DNA from: Sphingomonas flavescens
GTDB taxonomy: Bacteria > Pseudomonadota > Alphaproteobacteria > Sphingomonadales > Sphingomonadaceae
Assembly: GCF_030866745.1 (NCBI RefSeq)
Contig: NZ_CP133016.1
Coordinates: 434,001-498,000, forward strand
Length of the DNA stretch: 64,000 bases
Direction of reading: 5' to 3'
Shown here: positions 1-9,920 of the stretch, one piece after another
How positions within the stretch are numbered: the first letter of the stretch is position 1
Layout of the letters: every line of letters starts with the position of its first letter
Translations under genes and position numbers: made by a program
The notes under the pieces: generated by a model
The model's input: only the letters and a program-made list of their open reading frames with translations
Databases searched by the model: none
Told to the model about the DNA's origin: nothing

Positions 1-1362
1 AAGAAGATCAAGGCCGAGATGGACGCCCAGCGCGCGACCTTCGTCGAGGGCTGCGCGAAGCACAACAATATCCCCGCCGCAAAGGCCAACGAGCTGTTCG
101 ACTTGATCGACAAGTTTGCGGGCTATGGCTTCAACAAGAGCCACGCCGCTGCCTACGCGCTCGTCGCCTACCAGACAGCTTGGCTCAAGGCACACCACCG
201 CGCCGAATTCTATGCGGCCTCGATGAGTTTCGACATGGCGCTGACCGACAAGCTCGGCATCTTCGTCGAGGACATGCGCCGCGGGGGCGTCGAATGCCTG
301 CCACCGGACATCAATGCCAGCCATCCGTTCTTCACGGTTGAAAATGGGGCGGTCCGCTATGCGCTGGGCGCGCTCAAGGGCGTCGGCGAAAAGGCGATGG
401 AAGCCCTAGTCGAGGAGCGCGATCGGCACGGCCTGTATCCGAGCCTGGAGGAATTCGCCGCGCGCATCGATCCCCGGCTGCTCAATCGGCGCCAACTCGA
501 AAGCTTGGCCGGGGCAGGGGCCTTCGATTCGATCAAGCCGGACCGCGCCGCCGTCTATGCGGCCGCGGAGATCATCCTCGCGCATGCCGCCAGCGCCCAG
601 GATCAGCGCGAGAGCGGACAGGCAGCGCTGTTCGGCAGCAATCCTGCCGAGGCCGCACCGATCCGACTTCCGCGCGACGCCTCGTGGACCTTGGCCCAGC
701 GCATGGCCGCTGAGCGCGATGCGTTCGGCTTCTACTTCTCTGCCCACCCTGTCGACGCATCGCGGCACCTGCTCGCGGCGCACAAGGTCAAGACCTTCGC
801 GGAGATCGGCGAGCTGCAGATCGCCGAAGGGGAGCGGGTGGGCGCCCACATGGCAGCCCTGATCGAGGATACGCGCTGGCGCACGTCCGCCAAGGGGCGC
901 CGCTACATGATGGCCACGCTCAGCGACAATTCGGGACAATTCATCGTCACCGCCTTCGATGACGATGCCACAGCCGCGCTCGAAGCCGCCGCAAAGGCAG
1001 GACAGTGCGGCCTATTATCCGTAGAACTCGATCGCCGCGCCGGCGACGAAACGCCCCGCGTCACCGTGAAGCGTTTTCAATCACTGGGAGACGTGGCCAA
1101 GCGAACCCGCCTGCAGATGACCGTTCGCGTGCCGGATGGCGGAATGGTCACTCGCGTTGCGAGCAGCCTAGCCACCGCCCGCGGCTCCAACGGGCTTTTG
1201 CGTTTCATAGTCCCGATGAGCGGTGGCGGCGAAGCCTCGATAATCGCCGGCCGCGACTTCGCGCTCGACGCGGAGCTGGCGGCGCACGTCGAACGGATCA
1301 GCGGCGAGGGGAGCGTCGACCTGTCCGCGCAAGAACCGCCGAAGCTCGCCCTCGTCGGCTAA
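1..1362 (+). CDS. dnaE: DNA polymerase III alpha subunit, C-terminal part (5' end outside window)
   Basis: This is the replicative polymerase subunit of the Pol III holoenzyme. The frame is open from base 1, so the gene begins upstream; 453 residues are visible. The motif FAGYGFNKSHAAAYALVAYQ near residue 38 is the strongly conserved stretch that follows the DnaE palm and fingers. After it come the helix-hairpin-helix region (VRYALGALKGVGEKAMEAL) and an OB-fold-like region (about residues 270-370). The PHP domain and catalytic aspartates lie outside the window. The stop at 1360-1362 is three bases from the stop of the convergent hemerythrin gene. Identification is by recognised sequence and I am confident of it. 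Confidence 0.97.
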   Translation, partial: KKIKAEMDAQRATFVEGCAKHNNIPAAKANELFDLIDKFAGYGFNKSHAAAYALVAYQTAWLKAHHRAEFYAASMSFDMALTDKLGIFVEDMRRGGVECLPPDINASHPFFTVENGAVRYALGALKGVGEKAMEALVEERDRHGLYPSLEEFAARIDPRLLNRRQLESLAGAGAFDSIKPDRAAVYAAAEIILAHAASAQDQRESGQAALFGSNPAEAAPIRLPRDASWTLAQRMAAERDAFGFYFSAHPVDASRHLLAAHKVKTFAEIGELQIAEGERVGAHMAALIEDTRWRTSAKGRRYMMATLSDNSGQFIVTAFDDDATAALEAAAKAGQCGLLSVELDRRAGDETPRVTVKRFQSLGDVAKRTRLQMTVRVPDGGMVTRVASSLATARGSNGLLRFIVPMSGGGEASIIAGRDFALDAELAAHVERISGEGSVDLSAQEPPKLALVG

Positions 1363-1365
1363 GGC

Positions 1366-2043
1366 TCACGCCATCCAGAAGCCGTCGCGGTTGACCAGGC
1401 TAGTCACGCGATCGTTCTGATCTTCGCTCAGCGACTGCTTGAAGCGCGGGAAGACCTGCTCTTCTTCCATATGCGCATGCTCGGCGACCAGTGCGCGGAA
1501 TTCGCGGACCGTCTCCAACCAACTGGGCGCTTCCGGGCCCATCTCGTTGAGCTGGTAGATGAACGTCTTGATATAGCCATGCTCGCCCTCGAGGTGGTCG
1601 GCGTCGACGGTTTCATCCGCTTCGCGAAGCGCTGGATAGACGACCATTTCTTCCTGATGCGCATGCTTGTCGAGCGCGTGGGTCAGCTTCATCAGCAGCA
1701 TCTTGCGCTTAAAGCTCTGCGTATCGTCGGTCGCCAGCATCTTGTCGAAGATGGCCAGCGCCATGTCATGCTCCGCGGCGAGGATCTCGTCCCAGTCGCC
1801 AGCAGCCGATTCCAGGCCCTGCATCAGGAATTTGCGCCCGTAGTTGGCAGCAAAGCCGATGGCTGCACCGCCCAGAGCGGCAGCGAGGATCGGAGCCGTG
1901 CCTTCGCCCCATGAAAAGGCGCTGCGGCTCTGATTGCCGCGATTGCTGCTCGATGAGCGTTCGCTGCTGCCGCTGCTGCGATTGTCGCCGTTGCGGCTGT
2001 TGCCGGAACGGTTCGAGGTCCGGCTTTGGGTACGCGTTGCCAT
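1366..2043 (-). CDS. hemerythrin/HHE-domain protein with a Ser/Arg/Asn-rich N-terminus
   Basis: A 225-residue protein. Roughly residues 1-45 are low-complexity Ser, Arg, Asn and Gly. A short hydrophobic Gly/Ala-rich stretch follows (PILAAALGGAAIGFAANYG), then an all-helical HHE domain. Its metal-ligand-like signatures are EHDMALAIF, HAHQEEMVVYPAL, EGEHGYIKTF and HAHMEEEQVFPRF, spaced as expected for two HHE repeats binding a di-iron centre. The start at 2043 is chosen because AGGAGG sits five bases upstream; the frame stays open a little further with no better signal. Family members bind oxygen, NO or iron, or act as stress proteins; the substrate here is unknown. It is a single gene, convergent with dnaE. 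Confidence 0.85.
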   Translation of the reverse strand: MATRTQSRTSNRSGNSRNGDNRSSGSSERSSSSNRGNQSRSAFSWGEGTAPILAAALGGAAIGFAANYGRKFLMQGLESAAGDWDEILAAEHDMALAIFDKMLATDDTQSFKRKMLLMKLTHALDKHAHQEEMVVYPALREADETVDADHLEGEHGYIKTFIYQLNEMGPEAPSWLETVREFRALVAEHAHMEEEQVFPRFKQSLSEDQNDRVTSLVNRDGFWMA

Positions 2044-2129
2044 TACATCCTCCTGATTTTTCGGTTGCCCCGTCAACCCTTACAGAATGTGGGCCGTTCC
2101 TATCGTGAAGCCTGCGTTACGATCTAGCC

Positions 2130-3098
2130 TCAGCCCTGGTTTTCGACGGGCGGTAGCGTTTCAGCAGGACGCTGCTCTGCGGCCGGGAGCGGTGGGACAA
2201 CCTCGACTGGACGATCCTGCTCGGTCGCCTCAGGCACGGGCTCCGCCTGCGCAGGCTCCGCAGGTGGGAGAGGCTTGGCGGTTTCATATTCTTCGCCAGG
2301 CAGCGGCCGCGCTTTCTTAGTGACCGAAGGCGGCGCCTTGTTCACCGGCGCAGGCGCGTCGCGATAGACGCACGCATCCAATCCGTCGCGCGAAACCGCG
2401 CCGATCCGTGCCGTGATCGTGTTCCCGTAGCGCCGCGTGAAGCCCTTCGGGGCAATCGCCCCACGCTTCTTTGGCAAGGGAAGCACTGCGGCGATCCGCG
2501 CCGCCTCGGTCGGGCTCATCGCGCTCGCGTCGTGTCCAAAATAGCGCTGCGATCCCGCACTTACGCCGTAGGTCCCAATCCCCGTCTCGGCGAGGTTGAG
2601 ATATACCTCCATGATCCGCCGTTTGCCCCACAGATGCTCGATTAGGAATGTGAACCACGCCTCGGCGCCTTTGCGCGCATAGCCGCCGCCTTGCCACAGG
2701 AACGCGTTCTTCGCAGTCTGCTGACTGATCGTCGATCCGCCGCGAATACGTCCACCCGATGCGTTTCTTTTCATCGCATCTTCAATGGCTTCATAGTCGA
2801 AGCCGTTATGCGCACAGAATTTCCCGTCCTCTGCCGCAATGGCCGCGCGGACCATGTCGCGGTCGATTTGGCCGATCGGCATCCAATCCCGTGATGCCCC
2901 GCGTCCAGCCACGACGTCGCCAAGCATGGTCACCGTCGTCGGCGGGTTCACGAAGCGATAGGCCAGCACCCACAGCACCGAGAGAATCAGGCAGGCCAGC
3001 ACCAGCTTGGCGATCCAGCCGAAGATGCGCCCGAGCAGCGATCCGCCTTTGCGCTTCCGTTTGTACTTCGGGATGGAGGGCGTGGATTTCCTGGCCAT
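2130..3098 (-). CDS. mtgA: monofunctional biosynthetic peptidoglycan transglycosylase
   Basis: This enzyme polymerises lipid II into glycan strands at the periplasmic face of the inner membrane. The 322 residues comprise a basic N-terminus (KYKRKRKGG), one membrane anchor at about residues 25-47, and a glycosyltransferase family 51 domain at about 65-225. That domain shows AAEDGKFCAHNGFDY with its catalytic-type Glu, GGSTISQQTAKN, and the family block IMEVYLNLAETGIGTYGV. No transpeptidase domain follows. The C-terminal 70 residues are a Pro/Glu/Ala-rich tail that is longer than in E. coli MtgA and probably disordered. It lies 11 bases downstream of the TPR gene and is probably co-transcribed with it. 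Confidence 0.95.
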   Translation of the reverse strand: MARKSTPSIPKYKRKRKGGSLLGRIFGWIAKLVLACLILSVLWVLAYRFVNPPTTVTMLGDVVAGRGASRDWMPIGQIDRDMVRAAIAAEDGKFCAHNGFDYEAIEDAMKRNASGGRIRGGSTISQQTAKNAFLWQGGGYARKGAEAWFTFLIEHLWGKRRIMEVYLNLAETGIGTYGVSAGSQRYFGHDASAMSPTEAARIAAVLPLPKKRGAIAPKGFTRRYGNTITARIGAVSRDGLDACVYRDAPAPVNKAPPSVTKKARPLPGEEYETAKPLPPAEPAQAEPVPEATEQDRPVEVVPPLPAAEQRPAETLPPVENQG

Positions 3099-3109
3099 TG
3101 GCCCGGCGA

Positions 3110-4660
3110 CTAGCGAGCCGCCGTCGCCGCGCCAAGCTTGGACAGCAACGCCAGCGATCCCGGATCCATCGGCCGATACTTGAGCGCAGCGTCCAGCTCC
3201 CGCCGGGCGCCAGCCCGATCATTCTGAGCGAGCAAAGCCGCCGCCAGATCGCGCCGGACCGGATAATGCCAGGCCGGCGGATCCGACACAGAACTGAAGT
3301 CGTCGCTCTCCTGCAATTCGGCAGCCTGCTGAAACGCGATCGCTGCTTCCGCTGGGCGACGATCCAACATCGCCGCGCGACCTATCAGCACGTTGCGCGC
3401 GATGAAAGTCATCGTCTGGGCCTGAAGCGAACCGTCGTCCTTGCTGAGTTCGCCGGTGATGCCACGGATCGCCGCGGCTTCCCGGCGGACGCCCGCGGCG
3501 TTGCCTTGCCGCGCCAGCGCCTCGCCGCGCGCATAATGCCAGGCGGCAATCAGGAACGGCAGTTTCGGCTCCGGCAGCGCCATGACTCGTGCTGGCTCGG
3601 CGAATTGCGCCATGGCCAGGTAACCGTTGGCGGCGATGAGCTGGCGGAACGCGCCTGCCTTGGTGTCCGTCTGCGATCGCTCGACCAGCGGCACGCCGAG
3701 TTTCAGCGCAATGTCGCGATCGCCGGCCTCCATGGCGCCGCCCAGCCCGAACGTCACATTATGCGCGTGATACGGTAGACCCCACACGCCGTCGGGCTGA
3801 GGCAGTCCCAACCGCTTGGCGTTCTCGATGCCGAGCTCGACAGCGCGCAGGTTGGTGCGCGCGGCCTCCTCATAGCGGCCGACCCAATAGTAAGTGTGAC
3901 TTGGCATGTGCACGAGGTGGCTTGCCCGCGGCGCCAGCGCTGCCAGCTTGTCGGCATAGGGCTCGGCCTTGGCAGGCTCGCCGGCGACCTCGGTCGCGTG
4001 AATGTAGAAATGGATAGCCGGCGTGTTGTTCGGATTGCGCTTAAGGATGCCCTCCAGCAGCGGCATCGCCAGCGCGGCGTTAAGTTTCCACTCTTCGTTC
4101 GTCTTGGCCGGCGACATCAGCCACGCATCCGCCGCAATTACCGCAATCTCGTCGTCGGTCGGATACTGGCTCGCCAGCGCGGCCATCGCCCGCGCGAAGT
4201 TCAGGTCGCCGTTCTTGCCGCCGCTGCCATCCTTGTACCGCAGCTGCAGGGCATGGATCAGCGCGCGCTCGCGTTCTGTGCCATTCGTTTTCGCGAGGTC
4301 CGCCGCCTTGTCGGCCTGCGTCGCGAGCTCGCCGACCTCGTCCTCGCTCTTGCCGTAATTAATTGTCGGGCCGGAAGCCCAGGCCTCGCCCCACACGCAC
4401 ATCGCGCAGTGGGGGTCGAGCCGCACTGCCTCCTTCATCGCCTCGATCGCCGCCTTGTGTGCGAAGGCGTGCGCGAGCTGCATCCCATTGTCGAAATAGG
4501 CCTGGGCCTTCGGGTTCGTTGTCGTGATCGGGAAGCCGCCGTTGCCATAGCCTTCCAGCAGCATCGGCGTCTTCGGCGCAGCCATGTCACCGTGCGACAT
4601 GTGGTCTTGCGCGGCGGCGGGCACCGCGGCGAACAGCATCAAGCCAAGCAATTTCTTCAT
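3110..4660 (-). CDS. exported tetratricopeptide-repeat protein
   Basis: A 516-residue protein with a clear signal peptide (MKKLLGLMLFAAVPAAAQ, cleavage probably after AAA or AQ), so it is periplasmic or surface-exposed. A His/Met-rich segment (DHMSHGDM) follows immediately, then helical TPR-like repeats over most of the length. The motif DPHCAMCVWGEAWASGP carries a CxxC pair and is typical of a widespread family of uncharacterised exported TPR proteins; the family has no assigned function that I can state. It lies just upstream of mtgA on the same strand and is divergent from alaS. The His/Met cluster and CxxC could bind a metal, but that is inference. Confidence 0.8.
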   Translation of the reverse strand: MKKLLGLMLFAAVPAAAQDHMSHGDMAAPKTPMLLEGYGNGGFPITTTNPKAQAYFDNGMQLAHAFAHKAAIEAMKEAVRLDPHCAMCVWGEAWASGPTINYGKSEDEVGELATQADKAADLAKTNGTERERALIHALQLRYKDGSGGKNGDLNFARAMAALASQYPTDDEIAVIAADAWLMSPAKTNEEWKLNAALAMPLLEGILKRNPNNTPAIHFYIHATEVAGEPAKAEPYADKLAALAPRASHLVHMPSHTYYWVGRYEEAARTNLRAVELGIENAKRLGLPQPDGVWGLPYHAHNVTFGLGGAMEAGDRDIALKLGVPLVERSQTDTKAGAFRQLIAANGYLAMAQFAEPARVMALPEPKLPFLIAAWHYARGEALARQGNAAGVRREAAAIRGITGELSKDDGSLQAQTMTFIARNVLIGRAAMLDRRPAEAAIAFQQAAELQESDDFSSVSDPPAWHYPVRRDLAAALLAQNDRAGARRELDAALKYRPMDPGSLALLSKLGAATAAR

Positions 4661-4751
4661 GTGAGCCCCCTCGACCGAAAGCCTAGCACGCCGGCGCGAC
4701 CGCTCAAGCGCCGTCCTTGCCGCACTGCAGCAAGAGATTTACATCGGCAGC

Positions 4752-7406
4752 ATGACCTCGACCAACGACATCCGCCGCTCCTTCCTCGACTATTTCGAGA
4801 CCAACGGTCACGCGCGGGTGCAGTCGGCGCCGCTGGTGCCGCAGAACGATCCCACGTTGATGTTCGTCAACGCCGGGATGGTCCCGTTCAAGAACGTCTT
4901 CACCGGCCTCGAAAGCCGACCTTATTCGCAGGCGACGAGCAGCCAAAAATGCGTCCGCGCGGGCGGCAAGCACAACGATCTCGACAATGTCGGCTATACC
5001 GCGCGCCACCACACCTTCTTCGAGATGCTCGGCAACTTCTCGTTCGGCGACTATTTTAAGGATCGCGCGATCGAGCTTGCCTGGAATCTGCTGACGAATG
5101 AGTGGGGGCTGAACCCCAATCGCCTGACCGCCACCGTCTATCACACCGATGACGAAGCCTTCGACCTGTGGCGCAAGATCAGCGGCCTTCCCGAGCACCG
5201 CATCATCCGCATTCCGACCAAGGACAATTTCTGGTCGATGGGCGACGACGGTCCGTGCGGGCCTTGTTCGGAAATCTTTTACGACCACGGCGAGCATATC
5301 CCGGGCGGACCTCCCGGCAGCCCGGACGAGGACGGCGACCGCTTCGTTGAGGTCTGGAACCTCGTCTTCATGCAGTACGAGCAGGCGGCGGGTGAGATCG
5401 TTTCCGAACTCCCCAGCAAGTCGATCGACACCGGCATGGGCCTCGAGCGCATCGCCGCGGTGCTTCAGGGCACCACCGACAATTACGAGACGGACACGTT
5501 CAAGGCGCTGATCGCCGCCTCGGAAATGCTGACGTCGAACGCTGCGCCGGACATGGCCGCCAGCCACCGCATCATTGCGGATCACCTGCGCACTTCGGGT
5601 TTCCTGATCGCCGACGGCGTGCTGCCGGCCAACGAAGGTCGCGGCTACGTCCTCCGCCGGATCATGCGCCGCGCCATGCGCCACGCGCATCTACTCGGCT
5701 CGAAGGACCCGCTGATGTATCGCCTGGTCCCGGCGCTCGTTGCGGAAATGGGCGTCGCCTATCCCGAGCTTCTCCGTGCTCAGCCGCTGATCGAAGCGAC
5801 GCTGCAGCAGGAAGAGACGCGGTTCCGCCAGACGCTCGCCAACGGCCTTAAACTACTGGACGAAGCTACCGGCGACCTTGCCGAGGGCGGTACGCTGCCC
5901 GGCGCGACGGCGTTCAAGCTCTACGACACCTACGGCTTTCCTTACGACCTGACCGAGGATGCGTTGCGCGCCCGCGGAATTCAAGTCGATCGCCCCGGCT
6001 TCGACGCCGCCATGGCCGGGCAAAAGGCCAAGGCTCGCGCCGCCTGGAAAGGCTCCGGCGCCAAGGCGAGCGACGACGTCTGGTTCGATCTCGCCGAGGA
6101 ATATGGTGCGACTGAATTCACCGGCTATTCGGGCGATGAAGGCGAGGGCGTGGTGCTCGCCATCGTCAAGGACGGCGCGCGTGCCGAGACTGCCGAGATT
6201 GGCGACACGGTCGAACTGCTGCTCAACCAGACGCCTTTCTATGGCGAGAGCGGCGGGCAGACCGGCGACCAGGGAAAATTGACCACGCTCAAGGGCTTCG
6301 TGGGTGAGGTTGAGGATACATCCAAGCCGCTGGGCAAGCTCCACGTCCTGCGGACGAAAATCACTGCGGGCGAGCTCAACCTCGGCGAAACGGTGCATCA
6401 GGCCGTCGACGCCGCGCGTCGTGACCGCGTCCGCGCCAATCATAGCGCCACGCACCTCCTGCATGCCGCCCTGCGCCGCCATCTCGGAACCCACGTAACG
6501 CAGAAGGGCAGCCTCGTCGCACCGGACTATTTCCGGTTCGACTTCTCCCATCCCAGCGCGCTGACCCGCGACGAGATCGAGGTGGTGGAGGCCGAAGTGA
6601 ACGCGCAGATCCGCTCGAACGAGACGGTCAGCACCCGCCTGATGACGCCGGACGAGGCCATTGCCGCGGGCGCCATGGCCCTGTTCGGCGAGAAGTACGG
6701 CGACGAGGTTCGCGTCCTCTCCATGGGTCGCTTCGACGAGAACGACTATTCGGTCGAGCTGTGCGGCGGCACGCACGTCCGGGCGCTGGGCGACATCCAG
6801 CTGCTCAAGATCATCTCGGAAAGTGCCGTGTCGGCGGGCGTCCGCCGTATCGAAGCGCTCACTGGCGAGGCCGCGCGTGCATGGCTCAACCAGCGCGACG
6901 CCCGCCTGCGCGAAGCCGCCGCGACGCTGAAGTCCGCGCCGGACGAAGTTCCCGCGCGGATAGCGGCCCTGGTCGAAGACCGGCGCCGGCTCGAACGCGA
7001 GCTTGCGGATGCCAAGAAGGCGCTGGCGATGGGCGGCAGCGGCAACGCATCGGGCGCCGCGGAGCCGGAAGACGTGGGCGGCTACAAGTTCCTCGGCCAG
7101 ATCGCGGAAGGTCTCAATCCCAAGGACTTACGATCCACTGTTGACGAGCTGAAGAAGCGCGTCGGCTCCGGGATCGGCGTGCTTATCGCGGTGAACGAGG
7201 GTCGCGCCAGCGTTGCCGTCGGCGTCACCGACGACCTCGTCGGGCAGGTCAGCGCGGTAGACCTGCTCAAGACCGCCGTGGCGGAACTGGGCGGGCAGGG
7301 CGGTGGTGGCCGCCCGGACATGGCGCAAGGCGGCGGACCGGACGGGTCCAGGGCCGCCGAAGCCATCGCCGCCGTGAAGGACGCGCTGCAGAAAGTTGCC
7401 GCATGA
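4752..7406 (+). CDS. alaS: alanyl-tRNA synthetase
   Basis: It charges tRNA-Ala in the cytoplasm. The 884 residues match the usual length. The N-terminal class II catalytic domain begins with the family block around [23 protein letters not shown] and [19 protein letters not shown]. The editing domain carries the zinc ligands in [12 protein letters not shown] and the CGGTH motif. The C-terminal C-Ala domain ends in a Gly-rich segment ([16 protein letters not shown]) typical of AlaRS. The start at 4752 gives the standard N-terminus [15 protein letters not shown]. Its stop overlaps the start of the next gene by four bases (ATGA), so translation of the two is probably coupled. Confidence 0.98.
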   Translation: MTSTNDIRRSFLDYFETNGHARVQSAPLVPQNDPTLMFVNAGMVPFKNVFTGLESRPYSQATSSQKCVRAGGKHNDLDNVGYTARHHTFFEMLGNFSFGDYFKDRAIELAWNLLTNEWGLNPNRLTATVYHTDDEAFDLWRKISGLPEHRIIRIPTKDNFWSMGDDGPCGPCSEIFYDHGEHIPGGPPGSPDEDGDRFVEVWNLVFMQYEQAAGEIVSELPSKSIDTGMGLERIAAVLQGTTDNYETDTFKALIAASEMLTSNAAPDMAASHRIIADHLRTSGFLIADGVLPANEGRGYVLRRIMRRAMRHAHLLGSKDPLMYRLVPALVAEMGVAYPELLRAQPLIEATLQQEETRFRQTLANGLKLLDEATGDLAEGGTLPGATAFKLYDTYGFPYDLTEDALRARGIQVDRPGFDAAMAGQKAKARAAWKGSGAKASDDVWFDLAEEYGATEFTGYSGDEGEGVVLAIVKDGARAETAEIGDTVELLLNQTPFYGESGGQTGDQGKLTTLKGFVGEVEDTSKPLGKLHVLRTKITAGELNLGETVHQAVDAARRDRVRANHSATHLLHAALRRHLGTHVTQKGSLVAPDYFRFDFSHPSALTRDEIEVVEAEVNAQIRSNETVSTRLMTPDEAIAAGAMALFGEKYGDEVRVLSMGRFDENDYSVELCGGTHVRALGDIQLLKIISESAVSAGVRRIEALTGEAARAWLNQRDARLREAAATLKSAPDEVPARIAALVEDRRRLERELADAKKALAMGGSGNASGAAEPEDVGGYKFLGQIAEGLNPKDLRSTVDELKKRVGSGIGVLIAVNEGRASVAVGVTDDLVGQVSAVDLLKTAVAELGGQGGGGRPDMAQGGGPDGSRAAEAIAAVKDALQKVAA

Positions 7407-7849
7407 TCGACACCGCATCGTCGGCGCCAGTCACATTGAATGGCGCCTGCCATTGCGGTGCGGTCAAATTCACGGCTGAACTGCCAGAGGGCCTGGCGTC
7501 GGCCCGTCGATGCACCTGTTCCATGTGCCGAATGCGCGGCGCGGTCGCGGTTACCGGAAGCATCGACGGCTTCACGCTCCTTCAGGGCGAGGCCAAGCTC
7601 GCCACCTATCGTTTCAACACCGGCGTGGCCGAACATCACTTCTGCACCGAGTGCGGCATCTACACGCACCACAAGCGCCGCTCGAACCCAAATGAGCTCG
7701 GCCTCAATGTCGCCTGCCTCGAAGGCCTGTCGCCGTTCGACTTCAAGGAGGTTGTCGTCAACGACGGCCAGCGACACCCTTCCGACAATGCTGAGCATCG
7801 GACTTACGTCGCTGGCGTGCTCCGCTTCGAGGCGGCCCCGGTCGCCTGA
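7403..7849 (+). CDS. GFA-family zinc-binding protein (CENP-V/GFA domain)
   Basis: A 148-residue single-domain protein of the GFA family, named after glutathione-dependent formaldehyde-activating enzyme. The zinc ligand set is visible: CHCG near residue 16, CTCSMC near residue 37 and CTECG near residue 79, all in expected order. The enzymatic role of most family members is unproven, so a formaldehyde-glutathione activity should not be assumed. It overlaps alaS by four bases. Its 3' end overlaps the convergent antiporter gene by 46 bases, which means the last 15 codons are read on both strands. Confidence 0.88.
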   Translation: MIDTASSAPVTLNGACHCGAVKFTAELPEGLASARRCTCSMCRMRGAVAVTGSIDGFTLLQGEAKLATYRFNTGVAEHHFCTECGIYTHHKRRSNPNELGLNVACLEGLSPFDFKEVVVNDGQRHPSDNAEHRTYVAGVLRFEAAPVA

Positions 7850-9606
7850 ACATCCTCGCGGATGCGTCGGCGTCCTAACGTCGGCTCCTCGACCAGTTGC
7901 GCATCGGACATGATCTGGCCGCGCAATTCCGCTCGCTTTTCGTGGATTGACGCGATCACCGGCCCCATTGGCGCCCCAACGTCAACGAGCACCGCCTCGG
8001 CAAGCTGCAGCGAGGCTTCCAGAGCTTCTGGGACGGCATCGGTTACGCCGGCCTTGTACAGTTGGGCGGCATGAGCGGTGTCGCGAGCACGCGCGATAAT
8101 CGGCAATTCGGGGACCCATCCGCGAACGCGCCTCGTCAGCTGCGCCACAAGTACTGGGTCATCCATGGTCAGGACCAGCGCGGATGCATGCCCTAGGTGT
8201 AGCCGGTCAGCGAGTTCCGGACGGCGGACGTCACCGAAGATCACCGAGTAACCGGCTTCCCGGGCCCGGCGGACGCCATCAACGTCGCTGTCGACTGCGA
8301 GATAGGGTTTGCCGTGCGCTATCAGCATGTCCGACACCATGCGCCCGACGCGACCAAAGCCGAAAATGACGACGCGCTGCTTGCCCGAGTAAGCTCCGTC
8401 GTCGAGGACGTCGTTCTCAACCCGCCGGGCCATCCGATTGCCAGCGGCGGCCAGCAATGGCGTGACGGTCAAACCAAGCGCCGTCACTGTGGTCCAGAAC
8501 TCGGCATCAGCCGTAGCGATGATCCCGGCGCTCGCGGCGGCACCTATAACGATTAGGCTGGTTTCCGACGGACTTGCCATCACAACGCCGGTTTCCACCG
8601 CCACTGCCGGACGAATGCCTGACGCGCGCAAAAGAAGTGTCGTCACGATCGCCTTCACGACAAGAACCGCAGCCGCCGCGCCCAAAATCGCGGGCCAATT
8701 ATGCATCAATTCCGGCAGGTCGATCCGCATGCCGACCGTGATAAGAAAAATGCCGAGCGCCAGACCGGCGAGGGGCGTGGTGATTGCCTCGACCTCCGCG
8801 CTGTAATCGGTCTCGGCGATGAGGATTCCGGCAATAAGCGCACCTAATATCGGCGATAGCCCGACCGCCCCGGTGGCGAGGCTTGCAAGAATGACGGTCA
8901 ATAGGCTGATCGACAGGAACAATTCCGGGCTCTTGGTCCGCGCAGCCTGCGCGAACAGACCCGGCAACGCGAGTCGCCCAAGCACCAGCATGGCACCGAC
9001 CACCAAGAGGCCGAGGATGGCCGTGCGAACGAACTCGCCGGTCTCGGCATGTCCGCCGATAAGCTCGATCAGAAAAAGCATGGGTACCAGCGCGAGATCT
9101 TCGAACAGCAGCATGGCAAAGGCCGAGCGGCCGACCGCGCGCTCGGTGCCGGTGATCGGCAAGACTAGAGCTGTAGACGACATCGCCAGGGCGAGGCCGA
9201 GAGCTACGGACAGCGCAAGCGAAGCTCCGAAGGCGTAGAGACCCGCACCGATGAGCAGCGCTGCGCCGAGCAGTTCCGCAATACCGACGCCAAAGACGGC
9301 ATTGCGCATCGCGCGGAGCCGCCGAAAGCTGATGTGCAAGCCGGCCGAGAACAACAGCAGGATGATCCCGAGTTCCGCAAAGGGCTCAATCGATTTTGGC
9401 TCGGAAATCGAGACGGTGTGCAGCCAAGGATGATCGCGCGCGAGAGCGCCCAGTGCGAAGGGTCCTGCAATGATGCCAACCAGGATAAACCCGATGACCG
9501 GCGAAATTTTGAGGCGGGCGAACGCCGGTATGACGATGCCTGCAGCGCCGAGGATCGTCAGCGCGTCGCTTAGTCCATGGCCGCCAATCGATGTCTCTCC
9601 TGCCAT
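7804..9606 (-). CDS. monovalent cation:proton antiporter with NAD-binding TrkA-N domain (KefB/KefC type)
   Basis: A 600-residue inner-membrane protein. Roughly residues 10-390 form about 12 hydrophobic helices of the Na+/H+ exchanger family (CPA2), with GFILVGIIAGP near the start. A cytoplasmic Rossmann domain follows from about residue 405, with VVIFGFGRVGRMVSDML as the nucleotide-binding glycine motif; it resembles the RCK/TrkA-N regulatory domain of KefB and KefC. A charged tail ends the protein. The start at 9606 (MAGETSIGG) is chosen over a further upstream codon because AAAGGCGG precedes it. Whether it carries K+ or Na+, and whether glutathione adducts gate it, cannot be read here. Confidence 0.9.
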   Translation of the reverse strand: MAGETSIGGHGLSDALTILGAAGIVIPAFARLKISPVIGFILVGIIAGPFALGALARDHPWLHTVSISEPKSIEPFAELGIILLLFSAGLHISFRRLRAMRNAVFGVGIAELLGAALLIGAGLYAFGASLALSVALGLALAMSSTALVLPITGTERAVGRSAFAMLLFEDLALVPMLFLIELIGGHAETGEFVRTAILGLLVVGAMLVLGRLALPGLFAQAARTKSPELFLSISLLTVILASLATGAVGLSPILGALIAGILIAETDYSAEVEAITTPLAGLALGIFLITVGMRIDLPELMHNWPAILGAAAAVLVVKAIVTTLLLRASGIRPAVAVETGVVMASPSETSLIVIGAAASAGIIATADAEFWTTVTALGLTVTPLLAAAGNRMARRVENDVLDDGAYSGKQRVVIFGFGRVGRMVSDMLIAHGKPYLAVDSDVDGVRRAREAGYSVIFGDVRRPELADRLHLGHASALVLTMDDPVLVAQLTRRVRGWVPELPIIARARDTAHAAQLYKAGVTDAVPEALEASLQLAEAVLVDVGAPMGPVIASIHEKRAELRGQIMSDAQLVEEPTLGRRRIREDVQATGAASKRSTPAT

Positions 9607-9671
9607 ACCGCCTTTAGAGCAGGCGCGGGGCGGGAAGTCATCCGCAAGCGTTATTGCGGCGGAGGTACACG

Positions 9672-9878
9672 ATGACAAAAACGTTGAAGGCGGGCGACCG
9701 CGTATCTTGGAGTTCGCACGGCGGCACCGCCAAGGGCAAGGTCGTCAAAAAGGTCACGTCGCCGATGACCATCAAGGGGCACAAGGTCGCCGCGTCCAAG
9801 GACAATCCGGAATATCTCGTCGAGACTGACGAGGGCAAGCGCGCCGCGCACAAGGCAGGATCGCTCAAGAAAGCTTAA
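9672..9878 (+). CDS. small DUF2945/TUDOR-like domain protein
   Basis: A 68-residue basic protein starting at an ATG six bases after a strong GGAGGT. The sequence (KAGDRVSWSSHGGTAKGKVV, then ASKDNPEYLVETDEGKRAAHK) matches the pattern of the DUF2945 family, called hypervirulence-associated TUDOR domain in databases, a small beta-barrel fold. No function is established that I can state. It is divergent from the antiporter, with a 65-base shared promoter region, and lies upstream of the FAD monooxygenase on the same strand. Confidence 0.85.
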   Translation: MTKTLKAGDRVSWSSHGGTAKGKVVKKVTSPMTIKGHKVAASKDNPEYLVETDEGKRAAHKAGSLKKA

Positions 9879-9920
9879 CAGCTTCCGCATCGCGACTCCG
9901 TCTGGCAAGCTGCCGACGTC

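Noticed and set aside
5853-6776. A 307-codon frame antisense to alaS
   Set aside because: It is the complement of the AlaRS editing region, with no family features.
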